A DNA stretch of 64,000 bases from Eopsaltria australis (GCA_034509425.1 JAVTVJ010000033.1:7189001-7253000); one strand, 5' to 3'. Positions 52,401 through 64,000 are shown, numbered from the stretch's first letter. Notes: generated by a model not told the origin, from the letters alone. A program made the numbers and translations.

Positions 52401-55400
52401 TCCCACTAATGTCAGTGGATTTACTTGCCTGAGAGACTGGTAAGTCAGGATAGATTAGGGTGAGAATGATAGATCTAAGGTTAAATAAAGGTTGACACCC
52501 AGGCTTCAGTAATGAATTTTTGTTGTTGTTGCTTTATGAGACCTGCAAAGTTACATGGTATTTTCTTCCCAACTTTTAAATCTATCTTTCCACAAAATAT
52601 AACCACCTATCAAAACTCAAATTGCGTAATAAAATCTGGTTTGCTAAAAGGTTTGAAGAGAACCTAAGCTTAACTCATGGGGTTCAAAGAAACTCTGAGC
52701 CATTTAACTGCAGTACATCTAAGAGGGACACTGCAAGTTTGGAAGGAGTAAATGACTAAACAAGAGCCATATAAAAGTCAATATCCCTGAAGTTACAGAT
52801 CCCATTTATAATTTCATTCTGACACTATATTTTTAAACAGATGTACCCAGCCAATATCTTTGTAATTAAGTCTGTGGTACTTTGAATAGCAAATTTTCTC
52901 TGATGGACTCAATACCACATGCTCCCATACATGTCCAAAGTGGAGGGCACAATATAACCATTTTACAGAACTCTCAGGAATCAGACAGGAGCAGAATAAA
53001 TCACTCTGTGAACAAGCTGTGTACCAGGCTTCATTAGTTATAATTACCCCCAAAATATGCTCAGCAGAATGCACACGTGTCATCTGGGAGTGACACACAA
53101 TAGAGTGGGCAACTTATAAACTCCTCCAAGCACAGAAAGAGTCCATAAAACAACTGGCTTGTGCATTTGGATTCATGTGATAACACCTCCTATTGCATAA
53201 GCCACCAGATGACACAGATGGGGCAAATCCAAACAAGGAACATTTCTTTTGTATAGGCATTGGACTTCATTTGATGCCTATTCAACCAACAAGCTGAGAG
53301 AGCTGAGAATGAAACACTAGATCTTTGTCTTTTTCATTTCCCATATTGTGCTACACTTGCTCAAAATAATAAAATGTATAGTTTTAAATAGTTTGAACAT
53401 AATGACTTACAGAAAAAAAACCAAAAAACCACAGCTCAACAAAACAAAACAGGATGTTAAATTTAACATACTTATGCACAGGCAAAAACAAACACTCATC
53501 CCCGAACTTCAACATGAAACATTTCTAATATAATCTCCCTTTTACACATCATGTTACCAAAAGAGGTAAGTGCTGACTGAAGCTCTTTAAGAACACCCAT
53601 ATCAGCAATCAGATCTATTGTTTTCTGGAGAAAATAATATTAATTAATATTATGTTCATGGATCAGATTTCTTTTAATGACTAGTACAGAATCAAATACA
53701 TTGAAATTATTGCAACATTGATCTCAACTTTCTTTGTAAACTTGTACATATTTTTCTTCCTCCAGTACTTTCTGCAAATCATAATAACTATTTTTGTGTC
53801 TGGGACATTCCTGCTATTCTCATTATTTACTTCTTTCCATCCATATAGCATAATGTTCCTGGTCATCTTATCTTTTCTATAGTTTTTTACTACTGTCCAC
53901 TGCTGTAGAGACGTGTTTTGAAAAATACTGGTGTAAGTACTTATTTACTGTAATAAAAATAAGCTCTAGCTCACAGACTGATTTAATGGCAAATATAATG
54001 TTCTAGTTAAACACGCTCATACATGTCAGCACTTTAATATAAACATGGAAATATATATTGTTTGGATTTACATGTGAAGGATAGTGCATGTGTACATATA
54101 CTGACATGAATGGCCCTGTGTCTATTTACTTTTGTATTCAAGTGTATAAACACATGGGAATAGACTCACAGAAAAACACAGACAGATGTATGTGCACACA
54201 CTCAAAAAGTACCCTACACCTTTAGGTGGCATATTCAGTGCTGTTTCTGATGTGCTGTTAAAGAACTATGTAACATCTCCACATTTGTTAGCTACTTCCA
54301 AGAAAACCCAGAAATTAACTCCAAACCTCTGACTGTAGAATATATTTAAGTTAGCAATATTAACCACGTGACACTTAGTTCTGTGAAAGCACTCTTACTC
54401 ACAAAATAGGTACCCAGTTATTTTGACCGAGTGGAATCTTGCTGAAGTTCATAGACTTAGAGCAGTAACATGAACTGCCACAGAGAGAGCTGAGTATATC
54501 CACAATATCTAAGATCAATTAAGGTCTATTACAAATAGCATCCATTAACCTGTGATCTGTCAGATCTGTGCATCAGTAACAGAGTGTGGATGTAAGCAAG
54601 GACAGAATTTGTCCCACTTGGCCCCATTTCTGTGTAGTGCAACCGAGAGGTCAGCTTCAGCATTCATGCATTCAATGCCAGCAAACTCCATAGAGTGCTC
54701 ACAGGCACAGTGGCAGCAATTTCCTATTTTTAAAAGATCAGAGAAGCAAAAACGATTTGTGAATACGAGTGCTACAGTATCATTTGAAGTCACTGCCTTC
54801 TTTTCTTTTCATTTTTTTTCCTTTTTAAAGAAACAGATATTGAAACTATCCCAGCTAATAATTTCATTCTGACACTTGAGTTTAAAAGGTTAAGTTACTA
54901 TCTGAAGAAAGGTAATCTGACTGCCTTTCATAGCAGCCTGCAAGCTCTGCAATCTGCATAGAGAGGGGCATTTGTCATCATTAGCTGAGCAGTGACAGCT
55001 GGCACCTAGGGTGTCCCAGATTCAAGACGTGGCAAAGGCACTCTCTTGCCTTAAGTTGCCATCAAGTATAGCATGTTTCATAAGGAGCAATATTTTCTTC
55101 TTGTTATAGAGCATGAAATAACAGCAGTGAATGCATCTGTATTTTTTTCAGCATGGAGAACTGGCTGATATACAATTAGCAGTTGCCTTCAGACAACAAG
55201 ACACCGGGTTTATTCTATGAGCAAATATCCAATTGATGTCACTTGAAAATAACTACAATTGTCTTAAAATTAGGGCAGTATGTTTTCACTCAGAGATATT
55301 TCAGACTGATTGATTTGTAGATTTTTTTTATGGACAAGACAAATAGTGAATAAAACACAGTTTTTAACTAGAGGTATAGTACTGTCACTCCAAGCTAGGA

Positions 55401-56330
55401 GTGCCTAATTGCTTAAAATAGACAGGTTATTAGATACAGAGAAAAAAATAGTCCTACACTGGCATACAAGCTAATGCAGTACATTAATGCTCTGAAAGAA
55501 TACCTGATGGAGCACTATTTTAATAGCTTTAGAAACTCAAAGTATATCTCATAGTGTATTTAATAGCTAAATTTAATGCAGTTTTTTTTTCAAAACAGTT
55601 CCATGAAATTTTGCAAATGTATTCATGTTTAAGTGTGTATTTAATAAATGGAATGTAGAAGTCTATGAAAAAAGTTGTTTTCATACCACCATCAATAATT
55701 CAATCTATGAAAGACTGAATAAAAGGTCTATAAACATTAAGAGACCCTGACTTGGTCGTTTTTACAAAAACAAAACACAAAACTAAAAATTAATATACCT
55801 TGACATGAAACAAACAAGGACAAAAACCCAGCAAAACAACCAACACGAACCAAGTAAAATTTTAAAAAGCAAACACGAAAACCCCTCATTTCTTCACAGC
55901 CTTTCAAGTTTGGAAACATAATCCATAATGCTAGATTTTGCATTATTATGCAAAATAGTTTTTCACAAATAAAACTAATTTTTGTGTTAATGTAAAATCT
56001 ATGCAAATACATGCAGTCATTTATCAGGGAAGCTGACAAGCATTCCATATTGGAGAGGGAAAATGAAACTGCCTCAAGAATAGAGGCAATTAATTATTTC
56101 TGTATTTTCTCTTCCTCTGTCTTGAGGCACAGAAGTTATCCATCCAGTTAAAACAGCAAATGAAATAAAGAGATTTTTTTTTTATTTAAACACATATGGC
56201 TTTTGCCTGCAATACTGATCACCACAAGGTCTACAGATGCCCGTGGCTAAATTGTACACTGGCAGATGCACACAAGGGAAAACTGTGTTAATGCAGCGTG
56301 GTGAACAAAACAAATGAAGAACTGAATTTT

Positions 56331-56359
56331 GGGGGGTGGGGATAGAGGGTGAGGGAGGG
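56331..56359 (+). other. G-quadruplex-type motif
   Basis: Five G runs of three or more (GGGGGG, GGGG, GGG, GGG, GGG) are separated by short loops in 29 nt. This satisfies the usual G3+N1-7 pattern. The G-rich strand is the non-template-like plus strand relative to minus-strand NBEA. Confidence 0.7.
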
Positions 56360-57609
56360 CGGACTTTTTTTACCATGTTGAGGTACAATTTGCCTACAAA
56401 GGGTGGATTAGGTTAGCCATAGATTTAGCCTAAAAAGTTTCTTCTCATCCCCTATGTCAAAAATCTGAACATACATACAGAAGAAAACATCCATGTAGAT
56501 CCATGCAGTTTTCTAATGTACAGATTATAAATAATGGGTTTGCCAAGATAAATGGTTATATTATTTCATCTTTACAACTAAGGACTAATAATGCATAATG
56601 AATGTACTCACAGAATATAATGAGAAAACTGTTGTCCAACATACTTGCTGTCATTTTTTACCTATTTAAAGAAGCATCATCTTGAAGTGCAGGTGAAAAC
56701 GGCAAGCATTATGGCACAGCCTAGCATATGCCGTATTCTCGTCTGTGCTTCAGAGGGCTAGTAAAAATTCTGCACTTACTAATTGTTCCTTTTGATAAGG
56801 TTATTAAAAAAAAAAGAAGTGAAAATTGAAGCCAGTTTATTCCTGGAAATAATTTGCAGAAGGAAACAAGAAATAGAAATGGTAAAATATTTACTGAAAA
56901 TAAGACAGAACCATGTTGATCACAGTAACTTCTCTCTTAGTAGGCCTGTACACACTGCATAATCCCATTAAAATCAGTATTGACCTTCAAAAAAAGTAAA
57001 CCCCCCCAATTTTTCCCCTGAAAATTTCCTTTAATTTTACAAAATAATTATTTTTATCAACTAAACCAGTAAAGAAAGAAGATTCATAAGTGTGAAGTAA
57101 TACAGATACCACCTTTGCCTCATCTAAAACTAAGCAGTTTTAAGAGACAACATTGTCACTACCCTAACAGATAGACTGTAAATTTTTATCTTCTTTTCAA
57201 TGGCCCTAATGCATTATAAGAACATGTCCAAAAGGCAAAATATATTTCAACTTTCAAGAAAAATTGGTAGTAATATTCCTTTCAGATAAACAGATACTTC
57301 GACAAGCTAGTATTTCTCTTTCAACAATTTGATTGCATATTTATGATATTACAAGACTACATGCTACTTCTATAGCCTTTCGCATTTCGGGGACACCGGC
57401 ATTATGTCACAAAGGATCCATTTCTCTACATTCTGTCCTAGAGCTGGCCTAAAAACTGGCAGGGAACAGTAGGAAGGACAGTAGGTGATGCAGGTTAAAT
57501 TTCCAAATTCAAGTAAGAGGACAACTGGAGTGATTTGCTGCTCATAATAAGAGATTCAAATTTCCCCCAGACAAAATATTATGTTCTACAATGACAACGT
57601 TCCACTAGC

Positions 57610-57629
57610 AAAAAAAAAAAAAAAAAAAA
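57610..57629. repeat. 20-nt poly-A tract
   Basis: This is an uninterrupted A run in intron. No retroposed body was recognised upstream. Confidence 0.9.
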
Positions 57630-58226
57630 GGAAGTTCAGAGTGGTGATGGGAAAATATTTTAAAGGACAAATGATCTAAGATCTAAGTATCATGTTTTTC
57701 CTGAGTAGATCTCACCTCTTCTTCCTTAAATAATAAGTTGGTTGACATGTTTATATTACAGCTATAGTTAGGATATTTCTAGGAACAATAAGTGTTCTTA
57801 GTGAGTAGATTGCTTATATTTAAGATTGCTAAAAGACTCTGTAGCTTTAGGAAGTTTAGAAATAGTCTTGAATATGTGAAAGTAGATGAAAAATACAGTT
57901 TTAATGAAGATTTTGAAAGCATATCCTTTCATTTGTTTCTCTGAATAACCTCACTCTCCTCATAAGGGTTTTAGAGTGGATTGGAGAGGTATTTTTGTGA
58001 GAGCATGTTGTTAAAATATGGACAAAACAGCAATGTCCTTTCTCAAGAACCTATTTTAACACTATGGTGAAAGCACAACGAAATTCACAGGGAAGTGCTG
58101 CTTGACAGAAGTGTAGATATTTGAGCCAAAAATGTATTTCCTCACCAATGCATGCATTTGATACATTAGATATTTTAGAGGCTCACTGGATCTCATCCTC
58201 TTCAAATGTTAACCTCCAAGTGTTTT

Positions 58227-58308
58227 GGCCCTGATCCTGCCCGTGATGTCACGGGTGCTTTTAGGCTCACAGTGAAGTCCACGGGCAGTTATTTGCAGGA
58301 TCAGGGCC
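58227..58308. repeat. Short palindromic element with perfect 14-bp terminal inverted repeats
   Basis: GGCCCTGATCCTGC (58227-58240) is the exact reverse complement of GCAGGATCAGGGCC (58295-58308). Inside, CCCGTGATGTCACGGG is itself a near-perfect palindrome (58240-58255). Aligning one arm to the reverse of the other extends the match if one arm lost about 10 nt (AAATAACTGC). I recall similar GGCCCTGATCCTGC-ended palindromes as repeated elements in reptile and bird genomes, possibly ancient non-autonomous DNA transposons, but I cannot name the family. Confidence 0.65.
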
Positions 58309-60713
58309 TTCATAAGGTTCAACGAAACTTATTAATCACTTATGTCCAACTCACTCAACTCCTCCCTTCGGTGTTATTTGGAAAGAAAATATTGGAGAGC
58401 TATACACTACATTAAAAATAGAAGTCTGCATTGTAATATGATAGGTATGTCCTTTCATACCTAAATTAAGACAAAATGAGTTACACAGGTAATTTACTAT
58501 ACTCATGTAATTGTAAAGAGAAAAGACAAAGTTTCATTTTGAGTTGGAGGGATGTAAGATGCCCAAAATATTGGCAGCATGAAAATTAGCAATAAACACA
58601 TAATATGACTAAATGTATTAAAAAAATGGTGCTTATTTATAACTTCATATGGCCAGTGTTCAAAGGTGTTAAGCAACATATTCTGCTAATTTGAGTATCT
58701 TTAGCAGCTACTGACAAGACGATGTAGTTTAGTTTGCTAGTCAATATGAAACCAGCTTACAGAAAAGCACCAGTCACAAAAGTATGTTCAAGACATACCA
58801 CCCTCCTATTTTGACTGGACTAATAAGACATTGGGTTACTCCTAAGGCATAGCATATTGTGTGATGTCATAATTTATACAATAATGCATTTCAAACGCTC
58901 CCACACTTCAATTTCAACTTACATTTTCTAACACTCTAGTCCTCTCTCGTATTCCAGGGCTAAAGTTACCGAGGGGAAAGATTAGTTTAGACATGAAGTC
59001 TTCGGAAGCTGCTCATCCAACACATACAGCTTTATTTTCAAGGGCAACATTCAATATTTTCAGTCACTTAATCATATACAGCAATAGAGAGTAATGAGAG
59101 TTCTGCAGCGTTGGATGACCCACTACAGATGTAGTAGATTAAAAGGCGCTAATCCCCACTGATTCCGCACTCCTCTAGCAGTTCAGCAAAAAAAGAACAT
59201 TCTCCAAGCTTGGGATCTTTAAAAAAAATAAGAAGAAAACCCCAATGTTGGACTGCTTAAATAAAAGGCTATGTTATAAGGAATGCCTGGATGTGGAGAA
59301 GCTGATGGATAAGTGAACCAAATGAATAATTCAATGCATTTTTTTCCTACTTACATGTTTCCGCAGTTCTAGCCAAAATCACAGTTGTGCAAGCTCCATG
59401 TTTACTTTTGAGACATAACATTTTAGAGAAAACAAATCAATTACTGTTCTTTCCCTTAACAGATTGCAGATTAGAGGAATTTAAAGCATTAACAGTTCAT
59501 CCGTAAGACCTAGGATGACCAAGTTCAACAGTAATGAAAACTCTCTTCATGTTTTTCTTTAATTTTTAATAGGAAGCAAATACATACGCGTTAAATTTAA
59601 CACTAATGAATGCTAATTGTGTACTGCAAAAGGAACTATGACATAATTTCTCAAAAAAAAACCAAAAAACATTTGCACAAAAGTGTTCTCAGCAGAGGAA
59701 AAATGTTTGTGTACCAAAATATGCAGAACTCGATACCCACAAATCTTAGCAATGATGTGCATAAGTTTATTAAAATTGCAATTTTGCAAACATTATAGCA
59801 ACTTACTTTTAAACTTTTCATTTGTTCCTAAATTTGAAAGTGGAGGCAAAAATAAGAATACAAAAAACTGAAGGTACTGTCAACTTCTATCACAAAAAAA
59901 ACGATGTTGCCTATTTTATAAAATGTGACACATATAGCAAACCCAGCACAAATATCTGTCTTTAGTTTTCTTACTTGAAAAAAAAAAAGTGAATTTATTG
60001 CTGCTGGCAGGATGATATGGATGAAATAACCAGGAAGAATTGAGGGGGGAAGGGGAGAAGAGGAGCCAAGAAATCAGATACATTCAATGAGCCTTCAAAC
60101 TCACTTCAGCAGTAGGGATAAATAATTTAATCAATTCAGCTTCATTTTTTTTCTTCCTACCTCCCTAGTGCAATTGGCAGATATTAAAAAATAAAACTTT
60201 AAAATTCATGAGCAGTTGTGTGTGGAAGAACTATCACTATATAATAAGAAATATAAAGTGATATCCATGCAAGCCCTTTGTGTAGATATGCATCTGTATG
60301 TGCATTTTAACTCACTCTTTTCAACATATGAAAAAGAAATTATTGGTTAAATTTATTGTATGGCAAGGTTTTGGTTTTTTTTTTTTCCAAATTGCATTTT
60401 GGAGACATGGGCGAATACAAAGATTTTCAACACCATTTGGCTTTTTGGCAAACATGAGCACTACATGACAAGGCAATCTAGTTTGAAAGATTTGAAATAA
60501 CAAGCAGAGCTCAACAAATACTGTTATAGTACCCCCTAATTAGGGGAAATATCTGGAAAACAGCAATTTGGTAAAAGTCACCAATATCATATGGTACCAT
60601 TATCATGACAAATGATCAATCATCATTTTAATGAGGTGACTTTAATCCCAATTTTCCAAAACAACTTAATACTCAATAAACCCAGTAGAAATAAAATTAA
60701 TTGCTGAAAAGGT

Positions 60714-60751
60714 GCTCCTTTTGTAGTTTACAGCTCCTTTTGTAGTTTACA
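60714..60751. repeat. Perfect 19-bp tandem duplication
   Basis: GCTCCTTTTGTAGTTTACA is present twice, head to tail and without mismatch (60714-60732 and 60733-60751). Complete identity points to a recent duplication in this lineage. Confidence 0.95.
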
Positions 60752-62114
60752 CATTAATAACTACAGAGAAAAAAATAACTGCAGTAAGTGGTCAGAACCT
60801 TTGAAAAATCTTCATATTTTTATATCATATATAGTCATACAGACAATAATTTTCGACATCTAAACCAAACTGACTTCTTGTCATGTTAAACGATTGGGTC
60901 ACTTCAACAGTCACATTTCAGTGGTGTCCGTGATGCCTCAATACACAAAATTTTAAACTATTAAATGTTTGGTGTGTGAAATGAAATGATGGAGTGGAGT
61001 TAATAGTGACCTTCAGTGTTAAACATCACCCAGGCAAGGCTAAATTTAATATTTCTCATAGCCACCGAGATACAATAAATACTAATAATCTGCATTACTT
61101 GATATCATAGCTTAATCTTAGCGTTACACATTGAAAACTCTGATTCAGTATCCAAGACGCAATTTTTGTTTAAATTAATTTTGCCACAATATAAATGTTA
61201 CGACTTCTGACAGCTTAAAGGCACGACCTTTCCACTTTTGCCTTTAGCAACTGGAATTGCCAAGCTAAAACCCAGGAGGCAAAAATAAGCAAAGCCTGGC
61301 TCGGAACATCCCCATCGCTAACGTGCAGCTCGGAGGCTCCTGCATCGCTGGGAAGTTGCGGGGTGCCCCCACCGCAGGAAAGGGCTGTTCCCTCGGCGGA
61401 AAGGGAGGAAGGGACAACCTTTTGTCCGCGCGCTGTAACTTTCGGTTTTTCGCGGCGCTGGTCTGTGACCCTGCGAGAAAGGGCTATTTGACATTTCCAT
61501 CCCACAGAAGCCGCCCCCGACACGGCAGCGCCGGCGCTTTCGAGCCGGACGGCTCCAGGAGCAGCGGCCCGGGCAGGAACCGGGGCCGGGGCTGAGGCCG
61601 GCGCAGGCCTTCCCCCGCATCAGTCGGTCCCAGGGACCCGCCCGCCGGAGTTGGTCCCAACTTGACCGCTTTTCCTTCCTGTGCACAGCCCAGCCGAGCC
61701 CTGCTGGTGCAACGCCGCCCCTGTCTGAGGGCATGGCGCGACCGGCATCGCCCCCGGCCCCGAGGGGCGGGCTGGGCCGTGCCGGGCCCCATCCTGGGGC
61801 AGCGGGGCGGGAAGTGCCGGGACGGAGAGGTGCCTCCCCCTCCCCGCCCGCCGCCGGGGCCGGTGGCGGTGCCGCCGAGCCGGCTCTGGGTGCGCGGCTC
61901 CAGCGAAAGGGGGAAGAGGGAAGTGGGAAGAGGGCCGACCTCCGCCCCCGCCACCGAGCAGGTTGCCCGCGCAGCCGGGGGCAGCCGCCGGTAGGAGCGG
62001 CGGGGAGGCGCCCGCCTGTCCCTTCAGAGCCAGCCTGGACCCCTGGAAGCGCCTGCTCCGGCAAGGCTGGGGCAGCCGGAGCCCGCAGCGCCGCGGCCGT
62101 GCACGCCACCGCCC

Positions 62115-62155
62115 CGGGGGGAGGAGAGAGGGAGGGAGTGAGAGAGGGAGGGAAG
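62115..62155. repeat. Purine-rich GA tract in the CpG island
   Basis: An imperfect GAGAGGGAGGGA repeat forms a polypurine strand inside the island. Simple sequence of this kind is common near vertebrate promoters. Confidence 0.75.
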
Positions 62156-62420
62156 CGGCAGCCCCGGGCCCGGCGCAGGGACGGCGGCAGCGGCCGGCGG
62201 CTGCGCTGCCACGGCGGCTCGGAAGTCACCGGGACCGGGCGCTTCGTGCCGCTGCCGCCGCCGGACCCGCCGCGGCCGGGGGGAGGCACGCGTGTCCCGC
62301 CGGCGTCCGGTCGGGAAACGGAGCGGAGGAGGGAGAAAAGCCGGGAGGAAACTGCCTCCCTCCGCCCCGAACAGCCACAAAAGCTGTCGCCCTTCTCCCG
62401 GCGGCCAAGGGCTGCGGCCG

Positions 62421-62436
62421 AGAGGAGGTAAGCTGC
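62421..62436 (+). other. Strong splice-donor-like sequence at the edge of the CpG island
   Basis: GAG|GTAAGC (GT at 62428-62429) matches the vertebrate donor consensus at almost every position. It sits at the right edge of the CpG island, reading rightward. It would fit a first exon transcribed from the island toward the right edge. The acceptor is not known. Confidence 0.35.
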
Positions 62437-62599
62437 TTCGGGACGACCTGTCACTTGCCGTTTTTCAGCGACAGCCCCAGCCCTGCTCAGCTCATGGGCA
62501 GAAAAGGATTCCGATCGGCTTCCTCCTCGGGAGCGGCACGGGAACACCCAAATAACCACTAGACCGAGGGAGCCAAGCGCACAGTCACAAATTCTCCGC

Positions 62600-63930
62600 T
62601 ATGTGCAATAAAGTTGGTCGCATTTATACGCTGAATAAATGCCGTCAAATGTTCTTTGTGTTTTTTTGTGGTATGACTTCTCAGCGACGGATATGCCCGT
62701 GACAGTTACTTTAGGAAATGGTAATCGGTAGTAGTTTAAAGATTCCAAGCGATCAAAAGCTTTGCTGGTTTATTTTTTTTTTTTCTTAAATATATATATA
62801 TTTAAAATTTAAGGCTCTCTTGAAGTGAAGCCCAGCAAGTGTTGTGAGGCAGAGGAGCTTACCACTCCAGCTTTTTTGCAAATAAAGGTTCCGATTACCA
62901 ACACTTAAAGTACCGAAGGCGAAATTTGCTAATTGCACATCACACAGGCGAAACCCCAAACTGTCAGACAAGCGAGCCAGCATGTTTGCAGTCGCTAGCG
63001 TGCCTCCCGTGTGCACATTTACTAAGCGCAGCTTGCTAGCACAGCTCGCTTGTACGATAAATCCTCTAGGTTTGAAATTAATAGGTACTTATAGTGCATC
63101 TCGAAAAGCAGCCGAACATCCACTCCTCACAACATATCGGAGCGCAATATAGAATATAAAAACGAGGCTAAGAATTGGCAAAGGAGATTTACCGTCTGTA
63201 TCTGCTACTTGATTTTTGGAAGGAACGTGAAAAAGACCTGACAGATATGTTTAGCGATTGATTCTCCCTTCATAAGGTACAAATACAAAAAGCAAGGCAG
63301 AGACACTGCCGAAATGCATTAAAACTCAAAATCGATTAGAGCCCGTCAGAAGATCCTTTAAAACAATACAAATCGTGAACTTCTGAGCAATATTTTATTC
63401 CAAAGAACACTAAATTTGCCGTGAATCCGCTGCCTTGTTCACTGGCCGGTTCACAAGAGAAAAAAAAAATCCAAACCTACTTCTCGTTTGCAGTTACAGA
63501 CAACTATCAGGAGGAAAAGGACAGCGTGATGTGACGCCGAGTGGGGGTTAATGAATTTACGCCTGTGCTGCTGCCGGAGCGAGCCCGGTCTGTAGCTCCC
63601 TGGTTGATGGATGCCCATTAATACACCTGCATTCACGTCCCGGCCATGAGGAGGCACGCGGGGATTCAGTGCGGAGCGGCACAGTTTTGCCAAGTCCTCT
63701 CGAAACGTCAATACCCTTCAAGTTACACCCAAAGGAGAGCGATTTCTCTTGATTTCCGAGTGTACAGAGGACCGGGGCGGTTTTTTAGCCAGTAACCTTC
63801 TACCTTTCTATACGTGCCTGCGTGTGCGTGTGTGTGTGCGTGTGGCTGTGTGTACATATCTATCTCCTAGAGAGGGATTAATTAGCCGGGTTTGAGCTGA
63901 AAGAGGCTGCAGTGACGAGCCCAGTGGCGA
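62600..63930. promoter_or_regulatory. Candidate promoter-proximal regulatory region
   Basis: This is high-complexity, CpG-containing non-coding sequence. It includes CCTGACAGATATG and AGCGATTGATTC (TALE and PBX-like cores, about 63236-63263), AATCGATTAG (about 63331) and GGGATTAATTAGCC (63874-63887). No ORF has a recognisable domain. Its position just upstream of a CCAAT/TATA pair suggests a regulatory region for a rightward gene, inferred to be MAB21L1. Confidence 0.45.
63819..63854. repeat. (TG)n-type microsatellite
   Basis: Alternating TG and CG dinucleotides lie about 100 bp upstream of the putative TATA box. The tract is probably length-variable. Confidence 0.85.
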
Positions 63931-63967
63931 TTGGCCGCCCGCCTGCCTGGCCCTGCCTTTATAATTT
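63931..63967 (+). promoter_or_regulatory. Putative rightward promoter (inverted CCAAT plus TATA-like box)
   Basis: ATTGG (63931-63935) lies about 25 bp before TATAATT (63961-63967), giving a predicted start near 63990. A palindromic-looking homeodomain site lies about 45 bp further upstream. The order of elements favours the plus strand. Read on minus, TATAAAGG is also a good TATA box but the CCAAT would then be on the wrong side. In other vertebrates MAB21L1 lies in an NBEA intron in opposite orientation, so its start here would fit, with the coding region beyond the window. Confidence 0.4.
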
Positions 63968-64000
63968 CCACACGAGTGCATCTGGGCTCTTATACAAACC

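Larger units (their letters stand above)
46421..58220. other. NBEA: Large NBEA intron, mostly featureless
   Basis: This is AT-rich intronic sequence. The short ORFs, including a 139-codon plus-strand frame at 50907-51326, show no domain. Recognised items are a G-quadruplex-type motif at 56331-56359 and a 20-nt poly-A at 57610-57629. No NBEA exon, RNA gene or clear transposable element was found. Confidence 0.6.
61310..62560. promoter_or_regulatory. CpG island
   Basis: About 1.25 kb of very GC-rich, CpG-dense sequence lies within an AT-rich intron. The density removes stop codons and produces several long overlapping ORFs on both strands (up to 413 codons on minus), all of low-complexity Arg/Pro/Gly/Ala composition with no domain, so I treat them as artefacts. 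Such islands normally mark promoters. Candidates are a promoter associated with the nested gene expected just to the right, a rightward non-coding transcript (see the donor at 62428), or an internal leftward NBEA promoter. Confidence 0.85.

Noticed and set aside
61318..62562. Long overlapping ORFs (up to 413 codons) on both strands in the GC-rich region
   Set aside because: They arise because CpG-rich DNA lacks stop codons. The products are Arg/Pro/Gly/Ala-rich, overlap in four or more frames, and show no domain.
1..64000. CRISPR arrays, prokaryotic operons, phage or tRNA genes
   Set aside because: Nothing of the kind was seen. The gene structure, splice sites and repeats are those of a vertebrate nuclear genome.

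Overview
The window is vertebrate nuclear DNA, most likely from a bird or another sauropsid. It has long AT-rich introns, small exons with GT-AG splice sites, CR1-type LINE fragments, poly-T and microsatellite tracts, and one CpG island. Nothing resembles an operon, phage or CRISPR array. I cannot name the species. Almost all open reading frames in the window are chance ORFs in intronic DNA.

One protein-coding gene can be read with confidence. Four consecutive internal exons of neurobeachin (NBEA) lie on the minus strand, in transcript order 19275-19158, 18285-18183, 12934-12819 and 4174-4062. Together they make 450 nt in one uninterrupted frame, or 150 residues. They encode the end of the PH-like domain, the linker, and the first part of the BEACH domain. 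Neurobeachin is a large cytosolic membrane-associated scaffold involved in neuronal membrane-protein traffic. Residue choices fit NBEA better than its paralogue LRBA. The 5' part of the gene lies beyond the right edge and the 3' part beyond the left edge.

From 19276 to the right end I find no further NBEA exon, so about 45 kb appears to be one large intron. In other vertebrates an NBEA intron carries the intronless developmental gene MAB21L1 in opposite orientation. Two things at the right end fit this: a CpG island at about 61.3-62.6 kb, and a CCAAT/TATA arrangement reading rightward at 63931-63967. The MAB21L1 coding sequence is not in the window, so this link is inference. Several higher-complexity blocks in the intron (about 30.1-30.35, 31.1-31.7, 39.8-40.35, 40.6-40.85, 46.0-46.4 and 62.6-64.0 kb) look like conserved non-coding regulatory DNA, with clustered homeodomain, OTX/PITX-like and TALE (TGACAG) motifs. 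They may be enhancers of the nested gene.

The remaining content is repeats: CR1 fragments at about 23.65-23.94 and 27.43-27.58 kb, a short palindromic element at 58227-58308, exact or diverged local tandem duplications, a 46-nt poly-T run, and several microsatellites. I see no evidence for a new biological system. The most useful leads are the regulatory architecture of the NBEA/MAB21L1 intron, the CpG island with a rightward splice donor, and the palindromic element.
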